Source of the DNA: Acidobacteriaceae bacterium KBS 83 | GTDB lineage: Bacteria > Acidobacteriota > Terriglobia > Terriglobales > Acidobacteriaceae | Direction of reading: 5' to 3' | NCBI GenBank assembly: GCA_000381585.1 | Contig: KB906734.1 | Location: 496,001 to 560,000, forward strand | DNA: 64,000 nt | Shown here: positions 48,462 through 58,656 of the stretch, one piece after another | Layout: the number at the start of each line of letters is the position of its first letter | How positions within the stretch are numbered: position 1 is the first letter of the stretch | The notes under the pieces: generated by a model | Database searches by the model: none | Seen by the model: the letters and a program-made list of their open reading frames with translations, nothing else | Told to the model about the DNA's origin: nothing | Program-made: the position numbers and the translations under genes

Positions 48462-49628
48462 TTAGACCGCTTCGCCCTCGCCGAGGGCGAATTGCAACTG
48501 CCGCGACTCATTCCAGGCCAGCCGCAGGCTGCCACGGAAGGGCGCGCTGCCCATCAGGCGCATGATCCGGATGCTGAGCCGCAGCATGAGCGGAGCGTGG
48601 CCGCGGGGCCAGAGGGCGCTGACGGGCTGCGGGACGCCGTTCGCGCCCGGATGGTAGACGCGCTCATCCCAGCGGCGCGAGCCTTCGGGGAAGTCGGGAT
48701 AATTGCGCACCGCGTCGAGCGTGGACTGCATGATGCGGTGCTTCCATGGCTGGGCGTACTGCGGCATGAAGAGCACGTTGCTGCGACCTTCGTTGCGGAT
48801 CTCATGCACGAACTCACTGAAGGTGGTGGCGTTGGTGAGGTTGACGTTGCCGTTCGGCTCGAGTCCGTGGCGGTCGCCCCCGGAGATGGGGAGCTTGTTC
48901 CAGCGGGCGGCGAGAGCGCGCACGACGCGGTTCTCGTTCCAGTTGCGCAGGCCGTTCAGCTCCATCGCGTGGATGAAGGCGCCGTTCTGCTGCATGAACT
49001 CATCGACGCGAAATGCGTGGCGTGCGCAGCCGATCTCATAGAGGTCCCACATCGGGTGATTGAAGACGACGAGGACGTTGGGAAGGCTGTGGAGCGCGCT
49101 CAACAGTTCGGTCAGCCGGGCGTCTGAAGGACTCGCAGTGAAGTCACGGAAGGTACGCATCCATTGCGCGCCCTGCGCGCTGGGCAGGTTGTGAATGCCA
49201 AGGTGGAAACACTGATCTGCTCCGAAGGGAGTGGTCCATTCGACCGAGACCGGGATGTGCCGTGCGCTGGCGACGGTGCGCAGCAACTGCGGAGCTTCGA
49301 TGGTGTCGTGATCAGTGATGGATACCAAGGCAGGACGGTTGAGCTTGGTTTCGATCTGGCGGCGCTCGAGATCAAAGGCCAGGCGCGGCGTAAGCGGCGG
49401 CGTCCACCAGGCGCGTGCGTAGTCCAGCTTTACTGTGGAATGCCGGGCGTGCCTGGCTTCGAGCCGTTGGAAGAGGCGTCCCCAGAATCCATCGCTGGAG
49501 ATGACCTTGACCACGAAGTCGAGCGTCTCTCTGGAGCGGTTGGTGTGGCTGTGCAGCGAGACGCCGGTATTGAAGTTTTGCGCGGCGTCAGGATTCTTCC
49601 ACAAGTAAGAGATCTGCGATCCCTTCAT
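48462..49628 (-). CDS. PHP-domain-like metal-dependent hydrolase, unknown substrate
   Basis: 388 residues, with GAGGAG six nt before the ATG. Metal-ligand motifs of the PHP fold are SLHSHTNRS (about 24-32), LVSITDHDT (about 101-109), VFNHPMWDL (about 188-196) and SGGDRHG (about 249-255). Such sites hold two or three metals and hydrolyse phosphoesters. The middle and C-terminal region (about 290-388) is not one I recognise. It is followed by a GT4 gene after 44 bp; a lipid- or sugar-phosphate role is possible but unproven. Confidence 0.78.
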   Translation of the reverse strand: MKGSQISYLWKNPDAAQNFNTGVSLHSHTNRSRETLDFVVKVISSDGFWGRLFQRLEARHARHSTVKLDYARAWWTPPLTPRLAFDLERRQIETKLNRPALVSITDHDTIEAPQLLRTVASARHIPVSVEWTTPFGADQCFHLGIHNLPSAQGAQWMRTFRDFTASPSDARLTELLSALHSLPNVLVVFNHPMWDLYEIGCARHAFRVDEFMQQNGAFIHAMELNGLRNWNENRVVRALAARWNKLPISGGDRHGLEPNGNVNLTNATTFSEFVHEIRNEGRSNVLFMPQYAQPWKHRIMQSTLDAVRNYPDFPEGSRRWDERVYHPGANGVPQPVSALWPRGHAPLMLRLSIRIMRLMGSAPFRGSLRLAWNESRQLQFALGEGEAV

Positions 49629-49890
49629 GGCCAGCTCCTCAGACCTGCATGGTCAGTATGAGAAGAGCCCTATGAAAGGGGCATTACGCAGACAAGAAGA
49701 TGCCGTAACTTTCGTTCAAACTACCGTCCCAGATCGGAAAGGAACCGGGTTAGTTACGGGTCGGGGATTGTGGTTGGGCGGCGCTTCGTGCCTGTATCGA
49801 ATGGCAGGAGAAGCAGATCCACTCACTCTGCCCTCGGTTACGTTCAGGATGACAGCCGCACCGTGTTGGTTACGACCTCCGCACCCTGGC
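49629..49890. repeat. Intergenic region with degenerate short repeat (GCAGATCC...GGATGACA), copy 1
   Basis: About 260 bp without a gene. Bases 49813-49855 begin GCAGATCC, continue with a TCACT/CTCGG block and end GGATGACA. Related sequences occur at 51908-51945 and 54217-54275, each in a gap between minus-strand genes. Nothing else is visible in the gap. Confidence 0.45.
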
Positions 49891-50436
49891 CTAGCGAAAC
49901 TCCGTTCCATATTTCCGGGCGATCGCGTTCACCTGCTCGTGGGTGAGCTGCCTGGGCGGAACGCCGGGTGGAGTACAGGTCTCCCGGAAGAACCCTTCGA
50001 GACCAGGTGGAGAAACAACCCACAGCAGGAGCAATTCATGATCTGGATTCAGGAAGCCGTGCCAGGAGTTTCTCGGGATCAAGATCGTTGCACCCTTGTC
50101 GAAGGGGTGATCGACGTCATTGAGAATGAAGGTACCGCTGCCGCCTAAGACGTAGAATGCCTCGTCCATGTGGAAGTGCCGATGAATCGGGACGCCGGTC
50201 CCAGCCATGACCTGCTGCGTTCCTAAGGCGATGTTGTTCGAGCCAGTGGACGGCGCAATCTTGATGAAGACGTCGCCGTGATCGCGAAAATGAACGAGGT
50301 GCTCTCCCTCGACGGCGCCGAGCACATATCCGCCGGACGCAACTGCTGAAGAGGCGGACTGAGGTAGCAAGTGGGCAGCACCCGCACCTGCCAGCCCAAC
50401 GAGAACGGCGCGGCGATCCGGGCTTTCCGCGGCCAT
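49891..50436 (-). CDS. Cupin-domain protein with Tat-like signal
   Basis: 181 residues with GGAG five nt before the ATG. The N-terminus, ESPDRRAVLVGLAGAGAAHL, looks like a twin-arginine signal with a weak hydrophobic core. The single cupin domain has motif 1 GVPIHRHFHMDEAFYVLGGS (two His plus Glu) and motif 2 IPRNSWHGFLNP. Export of a metal-bound cupin through Tat would make sense because folded metal cofactors use that route. The substrate is unknown. The LOG gene lies upstream on the same strand. Confidence 0.82.
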   Translation of the reverse strand: MAAESPDRRAVLVGLAGAGAAHLLPQSASSAVASGGYVLGAVEGEHLVHFRDHGDVFIKIAPSTGSNNIALGTQQVMAGTGVPIHRHFHMDEAFYVLGGSGTFILNDVDHPFDKGATILIPRNSWHGFLNPDHELLLLWVVSPPGLEGFFRETCTPPGVPPRQLTHEQVNAIARKYGTEFR

Positions 50437-50492
50437 CGCAACTCCTTCGGTCGCTTGCGGGCCCTGCTTTTCTGATGTGCGACGCGCCTAGT

Positions 50493-51482
50493 CTAGCGGG
50501 TCTTCGCGATGTCGGGGGCGAAGTCGCTGGGTGGCTCGGGGGCGGGGGCTCCATCGGCGGGTTGGGCGTGGCGGCTCTCCGGTTCCAGGTGATTCGTGAT
50601 CAAACCAGCCTTCAGCAGGGAGAAAGCCTCTTCCGGCGTGTCGGCGTACTGGAAGAGCTCGAGGTCCGAAGGCGAGATCGCGCCCTTGTCCACGAGCGTG
50701 TTCAGGTTGACTACTTCTTTCCAGAAGGACGAACCATAAAAGATGACGGTGATCTTCTTGGCCAGCTTTTCGGTCTGGGTCAGGGTGAGGATTTCGAAGG
50801 CTTCGTCGAGCGTGCCGTAGCCGCCGGGAAAGACCACCAACCCCTTGGCGAGATAGGCGAACCAATACTTGCGCATGAAGAAGTAGTGGAACTCGAAGTT
50901 GAGCGCCGGCGTGATGTAGCGGTTGGGCTCCTGTTCGAATGGCAGCTTGATGTTGAGCCCGACGGTCTGGCCGCCGGCCTCGTATGCGCCGCGGTTGGCG
51001 GCTTCCATGATGCCCGGTCCGCCGCCGGAGGTGACGACGAAGCGTCGTTGACGACCTTTCAGTGTCATCGACCATTGGGTGAAGATGTAGGCCAACCGGC
51101 GCGCGTCTTCGTAGTAACGCGCCATCTCCACGGCTGCCTCGGCGCGGCGGCACTTCAGCTCGTTGGCGGCGCAATCATCCAGCTCTGCACCCTTCGCCGG
51201 CTGTTCATGATGCGGTGCCGGCTCGCTGCCGTAAGGACGCGCAAGAAGCTCCAGATCATGGTGGGCGACGCTCAGCTCGCGGTTGGCGACGTCGAGCGCA
51301 CGGAATCGAGCCGAGCCGAAGAAGACGACGGTATCGCGAATACGTTCGCGGCGGAAACGGGCAAGGGGCTCGGCGTACTCAGACATGATGCGGATGAGGC
51401 GGCCGTCCGGACTGTTCAGGAAGCCGGGGTTCTCATAAGCGAGCGAAGCGGATTCGAGCGGAGGAGGCAGTCGATCAGACAT
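50493..51482 (-). CDS. LOG-family (TIGR00730-type) Rossmann protein
   Basis: 329 residues. The LOG signature is present: VTSGGGPGIMEAANRGAYEA and LVVFPGGYGTLDEAFEIL, i.e. the PGGxGTxxE motif. Members include cytokinin-activating phosphoribohydrolases and nucleotide 5'-monophosphate nucleosidases. The N-terminal extension of about 150 residues (VVFFGSARFRALDVANREL) matches the long bacterial subgroup rather than plant-type LOG. Starts 9 bp downstream of a small membrane-protein gene, so the two are likely co-transcribed. Confidence 0.88.
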   Translation of the reverse strand: MSDRLPPPLESASLAYENPGFLNSPDGRLIRIMSEYAEPLARFRRERIRDTVVFFGSARFRALDVANRELSVAHHDLELLARPYGSEPAPHHEQPAKGAELDDCAANELKCRRAEAAVEMARYYEDARRLAYIFTQWSMTLKGRQRRFVVTSGGGPGIMEAANRGAYEAGGQTVGLNIKLPFEQEPNRYITPALNFEFHYFFMRKYWFAYLAKGLVVFPGGYGTLDEAFEILTLTQTEKLAKKITVIFYGSSFWKEVVNLNTLVDKGAISPSDLELFQYADTPEEAFSLLKAGLITNHLEPESRHAQPADGAPAPEPPSDFAPDIAKTR

Positions 51483-51491
51483 AGAGGGAAG

Positions 51492-51821
51492 TCAGTAGCG
51501 TTGTTTGCGATGAAAGAGGACGCTGAACGCGATCCAGATATTGAGCAGGCCGAGACCGGAGACGATACCGCGGACCCAGCCCTGCGCCATGAAGCTTGCG
51601 ATAGTGGGCCAATTATTGATCCAGGCATTGGTGGTCCAGACGCTACGCCATGGCAGCAGGACGACCAGGGCACCGACGTAGAGGCGAAGAACGACGAAGA
51701 GGGTAATCTCGATGATCATGAGCCAGCGCGGTATCTGCCTGTGCGGCTCCGGCGGTGGCTCAGGCGCGACCGCTGTCGCCGGCTGGTTCGCAGTGCTGAA
51801 GAGATTTCCCTGATTCGCCAT
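51492..51821 (-). CDS. Small membrane protein of unknown function
   Basis: 109 residues. A Pro/Ala-rich cytoplasmic-looking head (about 25 residues) precedes two hydrophobic segments, WLMIIEITLFVVLRLYVGALVV and GWVRGIVSGLGLLNIWIAFSVL, with a Trp-rich loop between. No family is recognised. It is 9 bp upstream of the LOG gene and may help anchor or regulate it, but no evidence beyond adjacency exists. Confidence 0.6.
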   Translation of the reverse strand: MANQGNLFSTANQPATAVAPEPPPEPHRQIPRWLMIIEITLFVVLRLYVGALVVLLPWRSVWTTNAWINNWPTIASFMAQGWVRGIVSGLGLLNIWIAFSVLFHRKQRY

Positions 51822-51841
51822 CCACTACCCGGAAACTTCAA

Positions 51842-51862
51842 GAGCGGCCGGAATGGCCGCTC
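51842..51862. terminator. 8-bp hairpin downstream of typA, possible terminator
   Basis: GAGCGGCC and GGCCGCTC form a perfect 8-bp stem with a 5-nt loop about 92 bp beyond the typA stop. The minus-strand sequence after it begins TTGAAGTTT, so the T-run is weak. Confidence 0.35.
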
Positions 51863-51907
51863 CCTAAGAGACAGCTTACACGGTGAGGGTAATGCCTGCT
51901 GATGACT

Positions 51908-51945
51908 GCAGGTCTCTTCACTCGCTTCGCTCGGTCGAGATGACA
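51908..51945 (+). repeat. Degenerate short repeat, copy 2
   Basis: Begins GCAGGTCTCTTCACT and ends TCGAGATGACA, matching copies at 49813-49855 and 54217-54275 at both ends with a variable CTTCGCTCGG-type middle. It sits just beyond the typA stop. Function unknown. Confidence 0.45.
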
Positions 51946-51953
51946 ACAGCGAC

Positions 51954-53777
<1,824 letters not shown>

Positions 53778-53832
53778 GACGGTGCGGTTCTCTCTTCCTG
53801 GCTCGAGTTTCTTTTCGGGACATCGGAGGGGG

Positions 53833-54037
53833 GACCCCTCCCCCCTCCCGTCACGGGAGGGCCGGTGCTAAGTCCCACAAAGACATCGATTTAGACCCGC
53901 TTCCGAGGGCTAAAGTCTTCTTTTTAAAGGACTTATCGATTAAGTCGTCATTCCATTGGGCTTAGCGGCACGCAAACATGGCGGTCCGACCCGTGGTGCT
54001 AATGGCTGGAATGCTGCCCTATCTCTAGTGTAACGGA
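53833..54037 (+). repeat. Intergenic repeat element, copy B (three palindromic 24-25-nt units)
   Basis: Second copy of the element at 25699-25896. A CCCTCCCG/CGGGAGGG hairpin is followed by units at 53869-53893, 53911-53935 and 53941-53964, each beginning TAA and ending TTA, typically TAAGTC...GGACTTA. The 17-nt spacer with TTCCGAGGGC is identical in length to that of copy A. It ends GCCCTATCTCT...AACGGA (54016-54037). It lies just upstream of typA. No coding potential was seen. The remainder of the gap to 54297 holds a short repeat only. Confidence 0.75.
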
Positions 54038-54216
54038 GTCAGATGAAAATCCTGCCAAGGATTTGCCATCGAGGCAGACGCGCCGGTGGCGCGGGTTGCT
54101 GAGGGGTTCGCTTTCTCTGGTCGCTCACGTTTGGGGTTGTGGGTGACCTAGCGGATTCCCACGTCTCAAAAGCGCGATGAGGAACACCCGATTGTTGGGG
54201 GCTACGGATCTGAGCC

Positions 54217-54275
54217 GCAGATCCCTCACTTCGTCCGTCTCGCTTGGGCGAGACGGCTCCGGGTCGGGATAACGA
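54217..54275 (+). repeat. Degenerate short repeat, copy 3
   Basis: Begins GCAGATCCCTCACTTCG, contains CTCGCTTGGGCGAGACGG (an internal CTCGC/GCGAG inverted repeat) and ends GTCGGGATAACGA. The ends match copies at 49813 and 51908. It lies 22 bp beyond the GH32 stop. Confidence 0.45.
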
Positions 54276-54296
54276 AGCTCTTTATGCAGTTTCTGC

Positions 54297-55790
54297 TTAC
54301 CAGATGCTCTTGAGCGACCAGGCTTGCTGCCGGGTGAGCTGCCAGTTGCCACCGAGGATGATGGCTACGGCTGGTTCCATTGTTGTCCGCTGGTAGTAGC
54401 GGTGGGTGACGGCCTCGCGGTGGTTGATGAAGATTTCGGCGACGGAGTGGTCGAGGAAGATGTGGAGGTCGAGCGGACCTTTGTCGATGCCGGTGATCTC
54501 TTTTTCTCCGATGCGCGCAGTGCCGGGCGAAAGTTGCGGGTCGGCGCGGAGGAGGATGGCGGCTCCCTGGTTATCGACGAAAGATTGCTCTGAGAATTTC
54601 TCACGGCCGGGCGAGCCGCTGGTTGCGGGCTGAAGGGCGAGGCGGATCTCTTGCGCGGCGGTGGGCAGACGGCGGACGGCTAATCCAGTGCGGGGCGCGG
54701 CTCGGAGTGAGGCGACCTCAGGTGCGGGCTCCATGACGAGCTGATTGTTTTCAATCGACAGCCGCCGCGGGAGGGACATCATGCCGGACCAGCCAGCGGC
54801 GGCGTATTCGGCCTGCGGGCGCGTTTCGGTGATCCAGCCCCACAGGATGCGATTGCCTTTGGCGTCGAGCTGCGATTTGGGAGCGTAGTAGGCGCCTTCA
54901 TCGAGCAGCCCTTCATTCTCCGCATGGAAGAGCATGGTGGCGGTATCGAGCGACCCGATCTGCCAGAGGGTGCGGCGCTCCGTAGAGTGAATGAGGACGT
55001 GTTTGCCATCGAGCGGAAAGAAGTCGGGGCATTCCCACATCTCGCCGCTGTCAACAGGATCGGTGCCCAGTCTGCCGTTCGGCTTGCCCTGCGCCATGGG
55101 GTGGAGGTACTCCCAGTGGCGAAAGTCAGTGGAGCGATACAGCAACACGCGACCACCGGCACCGCGCTCGCCGGAGGCCACGATCAGATACCAGTGATTG
55201 CCCTCACGCCACGGAGAAGGATCACGAAAGCCGACCACCTTCATGCCGGGAGGCGGAGTGGGAATGACGGGCTGTGGCTGCTTGCGCCAGTGCAGGAGGC
55301 CGTCGTCTTCAGCAACGGCCATGCAGACGGATTCGCCGAGCGGAGGGTTGGCATCGACCAGCGTGGCCTGTTCGGGTGTGGAATTGACGACGCCGGTGTA
55401 GAGGAAGGTGGGCTTGCCGTCAACAACGGCGGCGGTGCCTGTCCAGCAGCCCTCGGCATCGGGGCCGCCGGGCGTGGGCGCAAGCGCGATGGGTTCGCGA
55501 TGCCAATGGATCATGTCCGAAGAGGTGGCATGCGCCCAGAGCTTTACAGCGGAGACCGGCTCCGAGTTGTACTGCAGGAACATGTGATAGCGGCCCTTCC
55601 AATAGATGGGGCCGCAGGGATCGTTCATCCAGCCGTGCGTGGGGAGCAGATGGTATTGCGGACGCATGGGGTCGCGGGCGATCTGCGCATCGGTGAGATT
55701 GAATGCCCGCAGTTTGCGGGTGAACGTGGCTCCGGTGGTGAGGGCAAGGCTGGCGAGAACTTGGCGTCGGGTTGGGGGGCGGGTGTGCAT
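54297..55790 (-). CDS. GH32 family glycoside hydrolase (secreted, Tat-like signal)
   Basis: 497 residues from ATG 55790, with GAGGTGAGC before it; an earlier in-frame start is rejected. The N-terminus RPPTRRQVLASLALTTGATF is a Tat-type signal. Five-bladed propeller motifs: WMNDPCG with nucleophile Asp57, GFRDPSPW (Arg-Asp-Pro stabiliser, 189-191) and MWECPDFF (acid/base Glu253). The C-terminal beta-sandwich includes DLHIFLDHSVAEIFINHREA. GH32 enzymes hydrolyse sucrose, inulin or levan; the exact specificity cannot be read. With the fructokinase-like gene, it suggests fructan or sucrose use. Confidence 0.93.
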   Translation of the reverse strand: MHTRPPTRRQVLASLALTTGATFTRKLRAFNLTDAQIARDPMRPQYHLLPTHGWMNDPCGPIYWKGRYHMFLQYNSEPVSAVKLWAHATSSDMIHWHREPIALAPTPGGPDAEGCWTGTAAVVDGKPTFLYTGVVNSTPEQATLVDANPPLGESVCMAVAEDDGLLHWRKQPQPVIPTPPPGMKVVGFRDPSPWREGNHWYLIVASGERGAGGRVLLYRSTDFRHWEYLHPMAQGKPNGRLGTDPVDSGEMWECPDFFPLDGKHVLIHSTERRTLWQIGSLDTATMLFHAENEGLLDEGAYYAPKSQLDAKGNRILWGWITETRPQAEYAAAGWSGMMSLPRRLSIENNQLVMEPAPEVASLRAAPRTGLAVRRLPTAAQEIRLALQPATSGSPGREKFSEQSFVDNQGAAILLRADPQLSPGTARIGEKEITGIDKGPLDLHIFLDHSVAEIFINHREAVTHRYYQRTTMEPAVAIILGGNWQLTRQQAWSLKSIW

Positions 55791-55963
55791 GCTCACCTCA
55801 TGTGATGGCGTCTTGCAACAAGCGCGTGACAACTCGCCTGCTAACAGCTGGTGCAATGAACGTTAGTTGCCCGGCTCTCCAGAAACAAGCAGGCCGGTTG
55901 CAGGCGAGACTATTGCAATTTATCTGAATCGGACGAGATCAAGGAGCCATCCCTCAGCTCATC

Positions 55964-56901
55964 ATGCGCAGATTCTTTGGTGTTGTGTTTGCCGCTGCAT
56001 TTTTTGCTGTTCTTTCTCGCGCAACTCTATCGACCGAAGATCGACCATCCACCGGTGACGGCAGAGATCGAAGCGCCGCCAGAAGTGAAGCAGATTCTGC
56101 GGAATTCCTGCTACAACTGCCACTCGAACGAGACGCGGCTTTCGTGGTTTGACCAACCGGCGCCGGCGTATTGGGTGGTCGCGCGCGATGTGCGGCTGGC
56201 GCGGTCGCGGCTGAATTTCTCGGAGCTCGGCAAGCAGCCGCCGGCGAAACAGCGCGCGATGCTGTTTGAAGCGGTGAACATGATCCAGCTGGGCGCGATG
56301 CCTGCCGAGCTATCGGCGAGTGCATCCAGAGTCGACGGTGACCGCGGCACAACTCGAAACACTGAAGGCTTACCTGAATCCATTTGCGATGCAGGTGGCG
56401 CCAGCCATAACGGATGCCGTGCCCACACCGGTGGCCACGGGATCGACGGCCACGAAGGCGGCACCGGAGCTGAACGGATTGCCGTTCTTTCCTGATTACA
56501 AGAGCTGGCGTGCGATCAGCACGACGGACCGCGGGGACAATCACACGATGCGGGTGATCCTGGGAAACGATGTTGCGGTGCGTGCGATTACGAACAAGCA
56601 GATTCAGCCGTGGCCGGATGGCGCGGCGTTTGCGAAGGTGGCGTGGCAGGCGGTCCCGGATTGGCGTGGTGTGCTGCGTCCAGGCAAGTTCGTGCAGGTG
56701 GAGTTTATGGTGAAGGGAAAGACGAAGTATGCGTCAACGCTGGGCTGGGGATTCGGGCGATGGCTGGGGCCGGAGCTGAAGCCTTACGGCACGAACGCAC
56801 ATTTTGCAAGCGAGTGCGTGGGCTGCCACACGCCAGTGCGGGACAACGACTTTGTGTACACGATGCCGCTGCCGCGAACGACACAGCTGGAGGGCCAGTG
56901 A
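55964..56901 (+). pseudogene. Frameshifted haem-binding-domain plus cytochrome P460 fusion
   Basis: Three pieces in three frames make one protein. Frame 1: ATG 55964 gives a signal-like MRRFFGVVFAAAFFAVL. Frame 2 (open from 55977): AQLYRPKIDHPPV, ILRNSCYNCHSNETRLSWFD (CxxCH, haem-binding domain) up to LGAMP near 56303. Frame 3 (open to 56901): HPESTVTAAQLETLKAYLNP, then a P460 domain with LPFFPDYKSWRAIS and a second CxxCH, ECVGCHTP. Dropping one base near 56304 joins frames 2 and 3 as AMP-PSYRRVHPES. The N-terminal shift is less certain because frame 2 is itself hydrophobic. Either a recent pseudogene or an assembly error. Confidence 0.65.
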
Positions 56902-57395
56902 TGCGCGCTCGCTTGATGGTGTCTGCATTCGCCGGGCTGCTCCTGTTCACCGGCGGCTGTTCGCAGTGCACGCCGACAGAGCACGATCTGTTCAACGTGG
57001 ATGCCGCGCTGCCAGCGGGGCTGCCGATGCGTCCGCTGGATTGGCGCGTGATCACGTCGAGTATCGACCGCGAGCACCACACGATGGCAACGCTGTTCGG
57101 CAATGATGCTGCAGTGGCGAGTGCGAGATCGGCAACGGATTCGGTTACATATGCCACTGGATCGACCCTGGCGCTGGTGACGTGGACACAGCGAGAGGAC
57201 GGGCATTGGTTCGGTGCGCGGATTCCGCAGCGATTTGTCTCGATGGAGTTGGTGACGGTGGCTGCTGGGCCGGATCGTAAGAATGCGGCGAAGTATGAGC
57301 GGTTCGGGCCGGATGGACGGCTGGCGAGTGGCTCGGGGCAGGATGCCGCGCGCAAAGAGACGATCCTCGCGGAGCGAGCGTCATTTATGCCGTGA
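56901..57395 (+). CDS. Cytochrome P460-like lipoprotein without haem motif
   Basis: 164 residues; its ATG overlaps the stop of the preceding P460 frame by one base (TGATG). A lipoprotein signal, VSAFAGLLLFTGGC, has a lipobox with Cys20. The mature part follows the P460 pattern seen upstream (LDWRVITSSIDREHHTMATL, FGNDAAVASARS, ATGSTLALVTW, FVSMELVTVAAG), but no CxxCH follows. It is a diverged tandem paralogue of the upstream P460 domain that probably lost c-type haem attachment. Function is unknown. Confidence 0.78.
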   Translation: MRARLMVSAFAGLLLFTGGCSQCTPTEHDLFNVDAALPAGLPMRPLDWRVITSSIDREHHTMATLFGNDAAVASARSATDSVTYATGSTLALVTWTQREDGHWFGARIPQRFVSMELVTVAAGPDRKNAAKYERFGPDGRLASGSGQDAARKETILAERASFMP

Positions 57396-57474
57396 GCTGC
57401 CTCCTCGTTACGTTAGCTGTGTCCGAAACGGGGCCGCTCGTAGAGGTGCTCACATGACGTGGGCCAAACTCTGA

Positions 57475-58551
57475 TCAGGCAGGAATGATCTTTTCGCGAC
57501 GCAGCCGATCGAAGAGCTCGAAGAAGGATGCGCGGGACTCCTGATACAGATTGAAGCCGAGGAGACGGCTCTTCGTCATGTCGTTGACAGATTCCAACTC
57601 GCGTCCCAAGTCGCTGTCGGTGTGCCACCAGGATGCCAGCTTGTCGACGTCGCGCTCTGCGAGGGAATGCTTATCCGCGATGGACTGCCAGAGGCTCCCT
57701 GCATCTGCGAATTTTGCGGCTAGCGGCTGGATCGGGTCCGGCGGGCCTACAGGCTCAACGCCGAAGTAGGCAGCGAGTTGCGGCCACATCCATCGCCAGC
57801 GGAAGACATCTCCATTCACGACATTGAATCCCTGGTTTCGAGCCTGGGGAGACATGGCGGCCCACTCCAGATGATGTGCGAGAAGGCGGGCGTCGGTCAC
57901 ATCGGTGAGCGCATTCCACTGCAGATGGGAGCCGGGAAAGACAAAGGGCTGCCTGGTCTCGCGGCAGATGGTCCCGTAGACGGCGAGGGTGACACCCATG
58001 TTCATCGCGTTGCCCAGCGCGTATCCCACGATGCTGTGCGGACGGTGGACGCTCCAACTGAAGCCACCGCGTTCGGCCGCAGCGAAGAGAATGTCTTCCT
58101 GGGTGTAGTAGAAGTTTTCGCCCGGGAGTCTCGGTGTGTCCTCGCGAAAGGGCGTCTCAGCGGCGGTCTGGCCGTAGGACTCGAACGGCCCAAGGTATTG
58201 CTTGGTGCCGGTCACGAGAGCGGCATGAGTGATGCTCTTGGCATTTTCGAGTGCGGCGAAGAGGTGACGAGTCATGCCTCCGTTGACGCGGACATTTTCG
58301 GCCTCGGTGGGCTGGCGCAACCAGGTGCAGAGGAATACGTGCGTCGGATCGATGCCCGCAAGCGCGTTTCGCACGGAGGTCTCGTCCCGCAGGTCAGCGG
58401 CGATAGGAATGATTCCGTCGGCTGTTGAAGGCTTCCTGGCCAGGCCGTACACGCGCCAGCCGCGATCCACGAGATGCGCGGCGAGGTTTCCGCCAACGAT
58501 GCCGGTAGAGCCAACGATCAATGCTGTGTGCGTGTCTTGTCCTGTGGCCAT
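57475..58551 (-). CDS. SDR/PRISE-family NAD(P)-dependent reductase
   Basis: 358 residues. TALIVGSTGIVGGNLAAHLV is the Rossmann loop. ALVTGTKQYLGPFESYG and NFYYTQEDILF carry the Lys and Tyr that define the PRISE (progesterone 5-beta-reductase/iridoid-synthase-like) active site, instead of the classical YxxxK. VHRPHSIVGYALGNAMNMG continues the family pattern. Bacterial members reduce enones of unknown identity. The gene is isolated; mqnC lies 105 bp upstream on the same strand. Confidence 0.85.
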   Translation of the reverse strand: MATGQDTHTALIVGSTGIVGGNLAAHLVDRGWRVYGLARKPSTADGIIPIAADLRDETSVRNALAGIDPTHVFLCTWLRQPTEAENVRVNGGMTRHLFAALENAKSITHAALVTGTKQYLGPFESYGQTAAETPFREDTPRLPGENFYYTQEDILFAAAERGGFSWSVHRPHSIVGYALGNAMNMGVTLAVYGTICRETRQPFVFPGSHLQWNALTDVTDARLLAHHLEWAAMSPQARNQGFNVVNGDVFRWRWMWPQLAAYFGVEPVGPPDPIQPLAAKFADAGSLWQSIADKHSLAERDVDKLASWWHTDSDLGRELESVNDMTKSRLLGFNLYQESRASFFELFDRLRREKIIPA

Positions 58552-58656
58552 ACCGTTCTGATGTCACAGCATTTGAGAATGATTCAGGAGGCTGCGATGT
58601 TGAGACGTCGCCGTCGTTCGCTAATCCAATTGACCGGCAGCCAGCTTCCAGTGTTT

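Noticed and set aside
55977-56495. Haem-binding-domain frame as a complete independent gene
   Set aside because: Its C-terminus after AMPAEL is out of frame nonsense, while the next frame continues the expected family sequence; treated as part of the frameshifted fusion.
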